Part shown: positions 12,201 to 23,205 of the stretch, piece after piece | How positions within the stretch are numbered: position 1 is the first letter of the stretch | Layout: every line of letters begins with the position of its first letter | Source: Daucus carota subsp. sativus | Taxonomy: Eukaryota; Streptophyta; Magnoliopsida; Apiales; Apiaceae | DNA: 64,000 nucleotides | Assembly (NCBI RefSeq): GCF_001625215.2 | Contig: NC_030384.2 | Span: 32,042,527 to 32,106,526, forward strand | Direction of reading: 5' to 3' | Translations under genes and position numbers: made by a program | The notes under the pieces: generated by a model | What the model saw: the letters and a program-made list of their open reading frames with translations, nothing else | What the model was told of the DNA's origin: nothing | Databases searched by the model: none

Positions 12201-15200
12201 TCTGGAATATTACGTGTTTGACTTAATTTCTTATATATTTCATAAGTTTAATTTGTCACATTGCTTTTTCTCATTACTTAACATGAGTGTTTCCCCTGTG
12301 CAGGAATCTAAGAGAGATGTTTAAGATTGATGCTGCTGATTACATGATATCCATATGTGGAAATGATGCTCTTAGGGAACTGTCCTCTCCTGGAAAAAGT
12401 GGCAGTGTATTTTTCCTGTCTCAAGATGATCGTTTCATGATTAAGACCCTTAGAAAATCTGAAGTGAAGGTATCCGCAGAATTTAAGATGTTTCAGTATT
12501 AATGTATTTTCTTCCATTTGTTCTCTTATGTGTCGTCCTTTTTCAGATTCTTTTTTTCACTTCAACTTAACTCCTTTCCCCAATTCGTTTTTATAGATAT
12601 GTTTTATTGTTATGCCTTGATATTTTAGTAGAGAGTTCTTGTTTGATACAGTCTGCATTGGTGATAGTAACAGAAGTCAGACAAGATGTGAACAAAGTCT
12701 AAGTTAACCTAAAGACTTGAAATGTAAATGCTTTTATTGCATTTAAAACGTTAGACATGTCACCAAACTGCCTATATCTAGTTTTTTGCTGTCTTTGGTT
12801 CAAGTTATACCTTACTGATCCTTATTTCCTTAAATGCATGGATCAGATTCAGATAGACCTGGTATATATCATGTTAAAGACCCGACTTGATTTGTATAAT
12901 ATCATTATAATTTTCTATACAACTCAATCGTTACATATTTCCTATACAACTCATTCGTTACATAGAATTAGATGGTAGAGTACTTCCGGTTATCACATTC
13001 AATGTCGTTAATATGAGACTGTAAAAGTACTTAAGATGAAGCGAATCCTAGGTAATCAATTGCTTTCAACAGCAGGTCGAAAGGAAGCATGTTAAACATT
13101 TGTAGATACCTAGTCGGTCAAGTTTTATTTATCTATGGTCTATTAGCCGGGTGACCCACTGCTTTGGCTATTCATTTGTTATCTCTGTTTTTGGTAACTG
13201 TAGTTATGTAATTTTGTGGATAGAAATTAACAATAAGAAAGAATCTTATCAAGATAATATATGTAGTAAATGATGTGATTCAGTTATTCTTTTCTGGTCA
13301 TTGGATGTGTTGTAGAACTATAGTTTCTCCTTAAAGTCCTTTACAAGTTAATCTGGCGCATATAGTATGTTGCTATATGGGATGCACTATAATTCAAGAA
13401 GATTACTATCAATTTTTTCTGCAGGTTCTTCTCCGGATGCTTCCAGATTACCACAAACATGTTCGAGCTTATGACAACACTCTTATAACCAAATTTTTCG
13501 GACTTCATAGGATTGAACCATCAAGTGGCCAAAAGGTATTTAAGCCTTTTAGTAAGTAATCATACAATCAGTATCCAACATGTTTTATATACTAATTTTC
13601 TGAACTGTGGTCTGTTGTGAAGTTCCGTTTTGTTGTAATGGGAAATATGTTTTGCACGGAGTTAAGGATACATCGGAGATTTGATTTAAAAGGTTCATCC
13701 TTGGGACGTTCTGCAGACAAAGTAGAGATTGACGAGAACACAACGCTTAAAGATCTCGATCTCAACTATTGCTTTTATTTGGAGCCTACTTGGCGCGAAG
13801 CTCTTATAAAGTAGGGCAAATCTTCTGAACTTGTACTTTTTCTATAATTAATAAATTTAGTTGATATTAAATCTCATTATTCCTTCCAGCTGCGCATCAT
13901 TTAGCATGTCACCTCACATTGCTGTAATCTCCCAAGTCCCAATTATATACCTCTAACTGTGAAAATTCGTGGCAATTTGATGTCTAAATATCTGTTTAAG
14001 AATGGTTTTGTTCTCATGTTCAGCTTGCTTGTAGGTTAAAAGGTTGTTCCTTTGTAATATATCTTAAGCGTAACATAGGAAAATCTCCAGTCTGTGCTCA
14101 CACAAGGGTAATTCATTTGTTTTACTGTACATTTTGTGTCCAGGTATTAGTCGAACAATTTTATATGAAATTTACACCTTATGTACTTTAACTTCTTTTG
14201 TTAAGTCTTTGGTGTATCTTGGATTTTCTTGCCTGTCCATCTGTATTTATAAAGACAGACTAGAACTTATAGTAACTGTACAATCTTCTTTCCATTGCAA
14301 AGTTGCACCTTATTAAGATTTACTCCTGCAGGCAGATTGAGATTGATAGTAAATTTCTAGAAGCGCAGAACATCATGGACTACAGTCTTCTGCTTGGTGT
14401 CCATTATCGAGCTCCCCAGCATCTGCGATCTCTTATGTCTTATAAACAAAGTCTTGCAGACGGACTTGGAGTAGTTGCGGAAGAAGGTGGGATTCATATT
14501 TGAATCAGTAATTTATGATTTAAAGATTCCTAAAGTTTCAGTTTCAGGATAGGTCATGCATAAGAAAACTGGTTTCTATTTCACAGTTGAAAGTCTAGAC
14601 ACTGCTGCATTTTTCATAACTTTATTAATAAACTTCTGAGCACTAGAAGTCTTCTGCAGAGTATCATGAACTTGGATGCATATAAATGAATGGAACTTAT
14701 CACGGTATCATAATTTAGAAAACTGGTATCTGTATCATTATTGAAAGTCTATACACTGCTGTGTTTAACTTATAGCAATAAACTTGTCAGCTTTAGAAGC
14801 CTTCTGCAGAGTATCATGAACTTGGATGCATAGAAATAAATGAAACATATCACAATATGAGATCTAACCTGTGAATATCATTGATTCGCCTTGCACTCTT
14901 TTCTTACTGGTACAATTTATACGTTATACTTTTTTAGTATCTTTAGGTAGAACAAGAACACTGGTATTAAATAGCTACATTCGTTTTGTGTGCCTGAGTG
15001 TGAACCATGTCTTCCATAACTTTGGCTATCAACCAGACTATCTTCATCCCCCTATTGTAACGTGTATTGCCAAGAATTATTTGTCACAGCATGTGATCTG
15101 TTCGAATTTTTTTATATGACATCTGGACTATTTGTTCATTTTGAAGCTAGTAGGTTGAACCTATAATTTAAAAGTTTAGTAGCTCTATAACTCTCTTTTT

Positions 15201-16427
15201 GTCTGATGAAATATTAATAGCACTATTTCGAGTCCCAGTCTTAATACATATCCAAATAGGAACTATTATATTTTTACAGCTTATTCTGAAGGGTAGGTAG
15301 AGATTCTTATCTTTTGTTACTGGCCATTGTAGCAGGCTCAATGGAGGATGAGATCTCTCCACAAGGCCTTGTGTTGGTCCCACGTGGCATGGAGGATAAT
15401 AGTGTCGTCGTTGGACCTCATGTCAGAGGCAGACGCTTGCGAACCTCAGCTACTGGCGGCGAGGAAGTGGATCTCCTTCTTCCTGGTACAGCAAGGTATT
15501 GTACTATTATTGTCCATCATGCTTGAAGATTTGTTCTGTGTAATACAAGTAATGTACACACGATATACCTTTCCTTTGCGCAATTTATAAGTTAGTGGTA
15601 AGGCAGTATATATATAGCTTAATCCCAGGTCCTGGCTTTGTACACATCATTGTGATGGATTAGAAAGCACCGTAGACCTCAGCCTGGAAGTGAACCAAAA
15701 GAGTAAACTCTGGTTTCAAATATTAACTTTTTAAGCTATATGTTAAAGTTAAATTACCAGTTCTCTAGTGCCTGCCTGAGCTCTGATATCATGTTAACCA
15801 GTCCATCTAAACCTTAAGGTAATAGAGGAAGGCCCCGACAGGAATGTATGAAAGTTGCCTCTGTAATTTACGGAGACAGTGGTTATTTATCTGATCAGAG
15901 TAGCATGTCACTGTTTACTAGGGATAGTGGGTACATCACAGACTATTTGAAAGAATTTCTGAAGTTACAACTAAAAACCTACCCAGTATGTTCAGGTAAG
16001 GTCAATGAAGTTGTAATCTCATAGGCTCTTGCTTCACAGTGATGTCTCTTATTATATCATCGTCAGGCTTCACCGCTTCAGATGAATATTTGTTGTCATA
16101 TCTTGCTAATTGCCGTGATTAGTATTTATAAACTTCTTGTGCTTGAGCAGACTCCAGATCCAACTCGGGGTTAACATGCCAGCTAGAGCAGAGCATATCC
16201 CGGGAAAAAAGGAGTCAGAGATGTTCCATGATGTTTATGATGTTGTATTATACGTTGGTATCATTGACATTTTGCAAGATTATAACGCACATAAGAAGAT
16301 CGAACATGCATACAAGTCTTTGCAGTTTGATTCTCTGTCAATCTCTGCTGTAGATCCTGTATTCTACTCCAGGCGCTTTTTGGAATTTATGAAGAAGGTA
16401 TTCCCTCGTAACAGAGTTGCCCCTTGA
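9208..16427 (+). CDS. PIP5K9: MORN-repeat phosphatidylinositol-4-phosphate 5-kinase (PIP5K9-like)
   Basis: The enzyme phosphorylates PtdIns4P to PtdIns(4,5)P2 at membranes. Coding exons read from GT/AG sites and phase are 9208-10472, 11627-11794, 12304-12469, 13425-13535, 13623-13810, 14332-14486, 15336-15495 and 16151-16427 (TGA), giving about 829 residues, the usual length for plant type-B PIP5Ks. Residues about 66-250 hold eight MORN repeats (YEGEF...GTGTY type). A linker follows, then the PIPK catalytic core: [20 protein letters not shown] with the presumed ATP-binding lysine, [21 protein letters not shown], and a C-terminal segment with [13 protein letters not shown] (lysine pair of the specificity loop) and [12 protein letters not shown]. 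The core is intact with no frameshift. The start follows a splice acceptor, so the 5' UTR is interrupted. Introns hold repeats, including a SINE-like sequence in intron 1. Assignment to PIP5K9 rather than another MORN-type PIP5K rests on the N-terminus and linker. Confidence 0.93.
10555..10700 (+). mobile_element. Possible tRNA-derived SINE in PIP5K intron 1
   Basis: The sequence contains GGTTCAAGCCTT, a good pol III B-box, about 40 nt after TCCTGATGGACAGCC, a weak A-box candidate. An AT-rich stretch and AAAAAAGAAAAAG follow, as in a SINE tail. No clear target-site duplication was found. It lies in the sense orientation of the host intron. Confidence 0.35.
11028..11170. mobile_element. Possible small MITE in PIP5K intron 1
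   Basis: GGGGTGCCAACCATTGGAGT (from about 11030) and GGATGTCAACCACTGGAGTT (about 11146-11165, read in the same sense) are related. RC pairing also occurs between GGTGCCAAC-type and GTTGACATCC-type segments. Related GGGTGCCAA/GGCATCC motifs extend left to about 10860. Exact ends and target-site duplication are unclear. Confidence 0.25.
14560..14860 (+). repeat. About 145-bp tandem duplication in PIP5K intron 6
   Basis: Two diverged copies each contain TTGAAAGTCTA(G/T)ACACTGCTG, then CTTCTGCAGAGTATCATGAA and CTTGGATGCATA. They start at about 14566 and 14713. The duplication is entirely intronic. Confidence 0.6.
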
Positions 16428-17278
16428 AAGGCATTTGTCGATGCTAAAAAATTGTGTCCCATCTTGTTTCATAATGTGGCTCAAGCTTTCCAGAATAATA
16501 GGCGCTCTTACTGAAGTTGGAAAAGTAAATTGTGCTACTGTGTATATTGCAAAATAGTGAAAATTTTGTGTGGGTTCTTTGAACGCATATGAAGTAGTTT
16601 AGAAGTAGTGTATGAAGTTATTTATATCATTATACTATCTTCGTTCTTCCAGATATATTTGTCACTCTGTTTAGATCATTGATTGTCGTGGGCTCGTGGC
16701 TTAATGCACAAGAATTTCAGAGTTCAAAATACAAATACAGGAATACAGATACTAACTTCACTCCCTGGTAGTTCTGTAGTCTGTGGCACTTTTTTGTCAT
16801 TTTAATCTCCAACGTTCGACCTCATCTTGCAAGACAAAGGAGAGTATAAATTAGGCAGTGCTTTTATTTTGTCATAATCGATGCACGAACACTTACACTT
16901 GAAGTATATGTAGAGAGAAGAACAAAGACTAAACGACAAAGTGATAGCTGTAATTTTTCAAATTTGCAAAATGTTGGTTGGACTTTAAAAATTCTAGAAT
17001 AATGGCCGGAATTTACTTCCGCCTTTTAAAACGATGGCGACCGTCGTTAATATAGCTCCATTGCCTCAAAAAAATAAATAAAAGGAAAGGTATATCATGA
17101 ACATGTATATTACACCTGAAAACGCCGCTGCGCCTGGCGGTGACTCGCGGAGGAGAAAAAAGAGGGAGGAGACAGCTGGGGAGGAAAACTACATTTTTGA
17201 AAAACTACAGCCAGTAAACGCAAAAAACACAGCTGGGACCGTGGGGGAAACGAAAACGCTAGAAGGAGGAAACGAAAA
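16428..17278. other. PIP5K 3' UTR and intergenic spacer
   Basis: The 3' UTR of the kinase gene presumably occupies the first few hundred bases. The rest is spacer with no recognised element. The short ORF at 17097-17333 runs into the tRNA gene and is not supported as coding. Confidence 0.4.
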
Positions 17279-17290
17279 CGCTAGAAGGAG
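17247..17290. repeat. 22-bp direct duplication covering the tRNA 3' end
   Basis: GAAACGAAAACGCTAGAAGG plus two bases occurs twice in tandem (17247-17268 and 17269-17290). The unit contains the complement of the last bases of the tRNA acceptor stem and the pol III terminator, so a partial second tRNA 3' end lies just downstream of the gene. Confidence 0.85.
17275..17278 (-). terminator. RNA polymerase III terminator of tRNA-Asn
   Basis: A TTTT run on the minus strand directly follows the discriminator base of the tRNA. A second TTTT lies one duplication unit further downstream. Confidence 0.6.
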
Positions 17291-17302
17291 GGGTCGAACC
17301 TC

Positions 17303-17335
<33 letters not shown>

Positions 17336-17352
17336 AACTGAGCTATTCCAGC
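17279..17352 (-). tRNA. tRNA-Asn (anticodon GTT)
   Basis: The minus strand folds as a complete cloverleaf. The acceptor arms GCTGGAA and TTCTAGC pair with one G-T. The D-arm segment is TAGCTCAGTTGGTTAGAGC (A box), the anticodon loop CTGTTAA gives anticodon GTT, and the T arm GGAGGTTCGACCCCTCC contains the B box. The discriminator is G, as usual for tRNA-Asn. There is no intron and no encoded CCA, as expected for a nuclear tRNA gene. Confidence 0.95.
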
Positions 17353-17509
17353 ACCGATGACGAAATATTCTTTAATACTATCCCATTTAGTCATTGAATC
17401 AGCGGAGCTAAATAGCTAAAGCAACTTCCTATTTCTACTTTCGTTGGAGGCGCGATCGAATTTGAAACAACGTTGATTTGTCCGACCAAAATTAAAAAAA
17501 TTATGTATA

Positions 17510-20500
17510 CTAGTTGATAGCCCGTGCCAAGCACGGGTTGAAATAAAATCTTAAAATTTGTTATTTATTGGAAGAATAATGTCTTTTTTAATTACATTAT
17601 TATATTTTTATTATACCTATTTAAATTTTGTTTTTAAATGATATTTAAATTATTGTTATTTAATATAAGACTTTCTATATATTAAAATTTGATCATATTT
17701 TAAATTTATTTCATAATAATATGGGTCATTGTTATGGAGTCCACAAAATAAGAGTATTGTTGTCCAAAATTATTTAAAAATACTCTACTCGTTTCAATTT
17801 TAATTTTTTTAGTCTACAATATTTGTAAACATCTGACAGTTTACATGTTATGTTTTACAATATAATCATTGCAATCAAAAGATAAAAACAATTATATTAT
17901 AAATCACTAAACATTATATATGTTCTAAAATATAACTCACAAGTAGAATAATGATTTGATATCAAATATCTTGACGTATGTCTAGAGTTTCGATTCTTTT
18001 ATTATATGTTGCAATATGGATAATGACTTCATTTTCTTTGAGTTTCTATTTGTCAAGTCAGTGTTGCCACCGCCTTATTCGTCCTTACCGCAATCTTCTG
18101 AAAAACACTAACTGATAATAATTATTATTATTAAAAAATAAATGACCAAGTTTTTTTGGTACTTTGGTATCAATATCGAATCTTGTTTGTTTTAATTCTG
18201 AAATATGATTGAAATTTTATAGATTTGTTTCGTAAATTAAATTGTATGAGTTTTAAAAATTAAAACGAATATTTGACGTATGTCTAGAGTTTCTGTTCTT
18301 TTATTATATTTGGCATATGAACAATGACTTCATTTTTTTAAGTTTCCATTTGTCAAGTCAGTGTTGTCACCGCCTTATTCGTCTTTATCGCAATCTTCTA
18401 AAAAGCACTGAATGATAATAATAATTATTATTAAAAAATAAATGACCAAGTTTTTTGGTACTTTGGTATCAATATCGAATCTTGTTTATTTTAATTCTGA
18501 TATATGATAGAAGTTTTATAGATTTGTTTCGTAATTTAAAGTGTATGAGTTTTAAAAATTAAAACGAATATTTGACGTATGTCCAGAATTTCAGTTCTTT
18601 TATTATATGTTGCAATATGGATAATGACTTCATTTTGTTTGAGTTTCCATTTGTCAAGTCAGTGTTGCCACCGCCTTATTCGTCTTTATCGCAATCTTCT
18701 GAAAAACACTAACTGATAATAATTATTATTATTAAAAAATAAATGACCAAGTTTTTTTGGTACTTTGGTATCAATATCGAATCTTGTTTATTTTAATTCT
18801 GAAATATGATTGAAATTTTATAGATTTGTTTCGTAAATTAAATTGTATGAGTTTTAAAAATTAAAACGAATATTTGACGCAAGTCTAGAGTTTCGGTTCT
18901 TTTATTATATGTGGCATATGTACAATGACTTCATTTTTTTAAGTTTCCATTTGTCAAGTCGGTGTTACCACCGCCTTATTCGTCTTTATCGCAATCTTCT
19001 AAAAAGCACTGAATGATAATAATAATTATTATTAAAAAATAAATGACCAAGTTTGACGAACAGCTTTGATTGGATCCGATCTGGTAGAGCGTAGCGCTTA
19101 TCGTTTAACAGGTACGTAGCCTTTTTGGTACTTTGGTATCAATATCGAATCTTGTTTATTTTAATTCTGATATAGGATAGAAGTTTTATAGATTTGTTTC
19201 GTAATTTAAAGTGTATGAGTTTTAAAAATTAAAACGAATAATTTCGTTGACATTATTATTCTATTGATAGAAGTTTTATAGATTTGTTTCGTAATTTAAA
19301 GTGTATGAGTTTTAAAAATTAAAACGAATAATTTCGTTGACATTATTATTGAATGATAATAATAATAATTATTAAAAAATATATGACCAAATTTTTTGGT
19401 ACTTTGGTATCAATATTGAATCTTGTTTATTTTAATTCTGAAATACGATAGAAGTTTTATAGATTTGCTCTGTAAATTAAAGTGCATGAGTTTTAAAAAT
19501 TAAAACGAATATTTGACGTATGTCTAGAGTTTTTGTTCTTTTATTATATGTTGCAATATGGACAATGACTTATTTTTTTTAACTTTTCATCAAGTCAGTG
19601 TTACCACCGCCTTATTCGTCTTTATCTCAATCTTCTGAAAAACATTGAATGATAATAATTATTATTATTAAAAAATATATGACCAATTTTTTTGTTACTT
19701 TGGTATCAATACTGAATCTTGTTTATATTAATTCTGAAATACGATAGAAGTTTTATAAATTTTTTTCGTAAATTAAATTGTATGAGTTTTAAAAATTAAA
19801 ACGAATAATTTCGTTGACATTATTATTCTATTGATAGGATATTATATTAATATCAATATGAACTCCTTATTTATTTGAACTCTGAAGCATGATAAAAGAT
19901 TTCTAGAGTTGTTATGTATATTAAATTATTTGAGTTTTAAAAAATTAAAACAAATAATTTTGTTGGTAACATATTTTTATTAATAAGATAATTGTTATAA
20001 TACAAAATCCTGTCAAATATAGAAGTTTTTTGATAATAGATAATAATTGTTAAATAAAAATTAATATGATGATAGCCAATTTTTGATATGATTTTTATAG
20101 AACTGTTACATAAGTTAAATTGTTAGCGATTTTACTGTGCGAATAGGATAAATGTTATATTACAAAACCCTAAACACAATAGAAGTTTTTTATAGTAGTA
20201 TAATAATCTTAACCAATATTGAAAATTTTATTAATAAAATTCGAATCAATATAGAAGTCTTTTCATAATTGTATAATAATAATTATAAAATCCTAAAAAT
20301 GTATAATAATAAGTATAAAATCCTAATAATATGAAAATCTTTTCATAATTATATAATGATTGTTGTTATTAAATAAAAAATTTATATTACATTATCCTAA
20401 TCAATATTGAAGTTTTTAATAATAAAATTCTAATCAATACAGAAGTCTTTCACTGTCCTAATAAATATTGAGGTCTTTAATAATAAAATTATATTCAATA

Positions 20501-20630
20501 TAAAAGTCTTTTGATAATAATATAACAATGACTATAAAATCCTAATCAATATGAAAGTGACCAAATTTTGGTACTTTTGGTACCGATGTTCCACCGAAAA
20601 GTGGTTTCGCTTATTAATAAAGGGTATTGA
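17510..20630 (-). mobile_element. Non-autonomous Helitron, copy 1 of an inverted pair
   Basis: On the minus strand the element starts TCAATACCCTTTATTAATAAG-type sequence after host A (20631). It ends with the hairpin CCCGTGCTTGGCACGGG, then CTATCAACTAG and host T (17509). These are the Helitron hallmarks: A|TC...hairpin...CTAG|T with no target-site duplication. Length is 3121 bp. There is no Rep/helicase ORF, so it is non-autonomous. Inside are about five copies of a roughly 300-bp unit and a 67-bp foreign segment at about 19055-19121. It is almost identical to 40207-43326 in the opposite orientation. Confidence 0.88.
17968..19830. repeat. Internal array of about 300-bp units in Helitron copy 1
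   Basis: Units begin near 17970, 18272, 18572, 18875 and 19510. Each has TTGACGTATGTCTAGAGTTT, GTCAAGTCAGTGTTGCCACC, CGCCTTATTCGTCTTTATCG, a TAATAATTATTATTATT run, and TTTTGGTACTTTGGTATCAA. Adjacent units differ at a few percent of positions, so the array is older than the duplication of the whole element. Confidence 0.8.
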
Positions 20631-21635
20631 TATGTGTTTCTTTTTAGAAAATAAGAAAAGCGTATTCATGTGACTTAAAGAGAGATTTTAGCTCCTGACA
20701 AAAAAAAAAAGAGAGAGAGATTTTAGCTACTTATACGAAGCCTGTTTTCTTTATAAGAGAAGTGTATTCACATGACCAAGAGAGATTAATCTACAGGATT
20801 TCCGCTAAAATAACGATCCCGATAAGAAGATATCTGTGGCTTCCATCGGTTTCCGGTGGAAAGCCCCAAATCTTTTCGTTTGATTGCTAGTTTTTGATTG
20901 TTCTTGCTTTTTCATTGAGTTTCTTAATAAATCTCCATCTTCGGGGAAAGTTTTCTTAGATCTATATCACCGAAACTTTCGATTTTCGTTCTTATTCGCT
21001 TCCAGAGGCCTTTTTTGATTTTGTGAGTGGATCGATTATCTCCTAAGCGTCGTGGTGCAGATCTAATTCTTTTAGTTTATTTTGATTATAGTTTGATTTC
21101 TCTCCCTGGTGAGAGTGTGTGATTTTTCTCTCCTTCCTTTGTGAGAGTGGTTTGGATTCATAGATAAAGCCTTTCGGGAATTGCATTTGTGGTCGATAGC
21201 TCAAACGGAGTTTTTGGAAAAGATGGTGAACACAGAGCAAGGATCCATAGATGTACCATCGTCAATTTCAACATCGCTTATTTGTCTCATATTGGGTATA
21301 AAGACAGGCATGTTAATTTTTTCTATGTTTGTTCGACTCAATCATTCTTGTAGATGCTGTATGGCCATTATTTATTGAATTATCTCCTTTTTTTCAAAAA
21401 AAATAAAAATATCTGATTACGCTAGCCCTTCATGTCAAACCGCCAACAGGCAACAATTACGGGCCTTCTATGCATAGTAGCCCAAAATTTGATTCTGAGT
21501 ATAAATATTACTTCAAATAATGAGGCTTTAGCGATTAACAGTGGGACATCGATGACACGGCATAGCTGGAGTCAGCCAAATGAAAAGTTGCATCTCATCT
21601 ACATAAATAATTTTCAGATTTTTTAATAAAAAAAT
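20631..21635 (+). other. Leader-like region with a possible first exon
   Basis: After the Helitron, about 20820-21215 looks like a transcribed 5' leader (TCTTTTCGTTTGATTGC and CT-rich blocks). It is followed by GAAAAGATGGTGAACACAG with an ATG at 21223 in good context. The frame encodes MVNTEQGSIDVPSSISTS and then a hydrophobic stretch up to a GT at about 21296. I do not recognise it. It may be a small gene whose later exon is near 23030-23128, beyond the MULE insertion, or simply a decayed fragment. Confidence 0.25.
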
Positions 21636-22805
21636 GGGAAAATAGATTTTTTTGCCACTCAACTTATAGTGTTTTTAGAAACTTACCACCCAACTAATTT
21701 TTTTATTCTTTTAGTCACTTATGTTAAGTTTGGTTTTATTTTTAGCCACCAACTTAGGTTTGGATTTGATTACCAGCATTATGATAATTTTTTTGTCACT
21801 AAACTTATTGTGTTTTTAGAAACTAACCACTGAACTATAATTTTTTTTATTTTACTCACTAGTGTTAAATTTAGCTCTTTTTTTTGTCACTGAAGTTAGG
21901 TTCAGATTTGATTATTAGCATTACATTTTATGTGTATCATTATTAAAATAGAGTGGTAGTCGATAATATTTTGATGATTTGATATATGTTTGTATTTTTA
22001 TATGTAATACTTTTTATGTCTTCAAGGTCGCTTACCTTGGATGATAAGAATTTTACACGCATTATATGGCCTTTAAAAGATGTAGTTTCATATATAACTT
22101 TATTTTTTTTCTTCCGAATGAAAATTCAGCGTTTGAATTTTTACACACAAAAATAAGTTATGAAACTATGTTTTATAAGAATGTTAAATACATGCTAAGC
22201 ACTAGAGAAAATTTGTAAACTAATGAGAGGGACGGAGGGAGTAATAATAATATAAAATGATGCATTATATATAGAGGACAATCATCGAAAATTAAGTTTT
22301 CCTCTCTGTTTATTTATCTCGAAAATTGTAATAAGATAAAGTTATTTAAATTTTTGAAGATAAATTTAAGAAAGATCTTAGACTGAGCTACTCCATTGAA
22401 AGTTTAATAGCGAAAGATGATGCGTCATATCACTCAATTACACTTTATCTTATGAGAGAGGGTGAATTGTTTGAAGTCATTGATTTCATATTCATGATTT
22501 ATTGAATTTTTAGAATCTAATTACTATTATTCCTAATTTTAATTTTTCATCGGCTCATTTTATATTACTATTGCTATATATAAGGATATAAACATACGAC
22601 ACACCATCAAAATATTAGATACTATGACTATGTATAAATGATGATATAAAAAATTATCATAATGCTAGTAATCAAATCCAAACCTAAGCTGGTGGCTAAA
22701 AACAAAACCAAACCTAACATTAGTGACTAAAAGAATAAAAAAATTAGTTGGGTGGTAAGTTTCTAAAAACACTATAAGTTGAGTGGCAAAAAAATCTATT
22801 TTCCC
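21636..22805. mobile_element. Mutator-like (MULE) non-autonomous element with long TIRs
   Basis: Inverted repeats of about 155 bp begin GGGAAAATAGATTTTTTT (left, 21636) and end with the complement CTATTTTCCC (right, 22805). Both sides are flanked by the identical 9-bp sequence TAAAAAAAT (21627-21635 and 22806-22814). Long TIRs, a GGGAAAA start and a 9-bp target-site duplication point to the Mutator superfamily. Part of the left TIR is repeated internally at about 21790-21930. There is no transposase ORF. Confidence 0.85.
22110..22241. mobile_element. Truncated Stowaway-like MITE nested in the MULE
   Basis: A terminus GAGAGGGACGGAGGGAG followed by TA (about 22240) matches the Stowaway consensus end, but no CTCCCTCCGTCCC partner is visible to the left. 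It is therefore a one-ended fragment inside the Mutator element. Confidence 0.45.
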
Positions 22806-22814
22806 TAAAAAAAT

Positions 22815-23205
22815 GGGAAACGTATAGAAAAATAAATAAAAAAAATAGGGTCCTAGAATGTTGCATCGCTGTTACACAAATTATCCATGAAAATTTGTGT
22901 ACCTAGGTGCATAATTTGAGTTGTAATAAATGTCTGAAAGTCGGAGGGATAAGAAATGAGTAAATGCGGTGATGATAAGTCCTTTTCTGTTGTGATCTGT
23001 CAATTAGGATAATTGAAGCCAGTGGGTAACTGTCAAATGTAGTACCAACAAGCTAGTGGTTGTGGAACTGCTGGGATGTGTGGGTGCCATAGCTCTTAGC
23101 CTAATATTGTCCTTGTACATTTAGTTATTGTAACTTGTATTATGTACCAGGTTGTTTCCGAACTAACCTGCAGCACCTTCAACACTGGTAGTTTATTGCC
23201 ACCCA
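22815..23205 (+). other. Spacer upstream of the ankyrin gene, with a possible orphan 3' exon
   Basis: A short frame after an AG at about 23020 encodes KCSTNKLVVVELLGCVGAIA followed by a hydrophobic tail and a stop at about 23126-23128, like a membrane-spanning C-terminus. It might pair with the first exon near 21223. Otherwise this is the promoter and 5' UTR of the gene starting at 23206. Confidence 0.2.
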
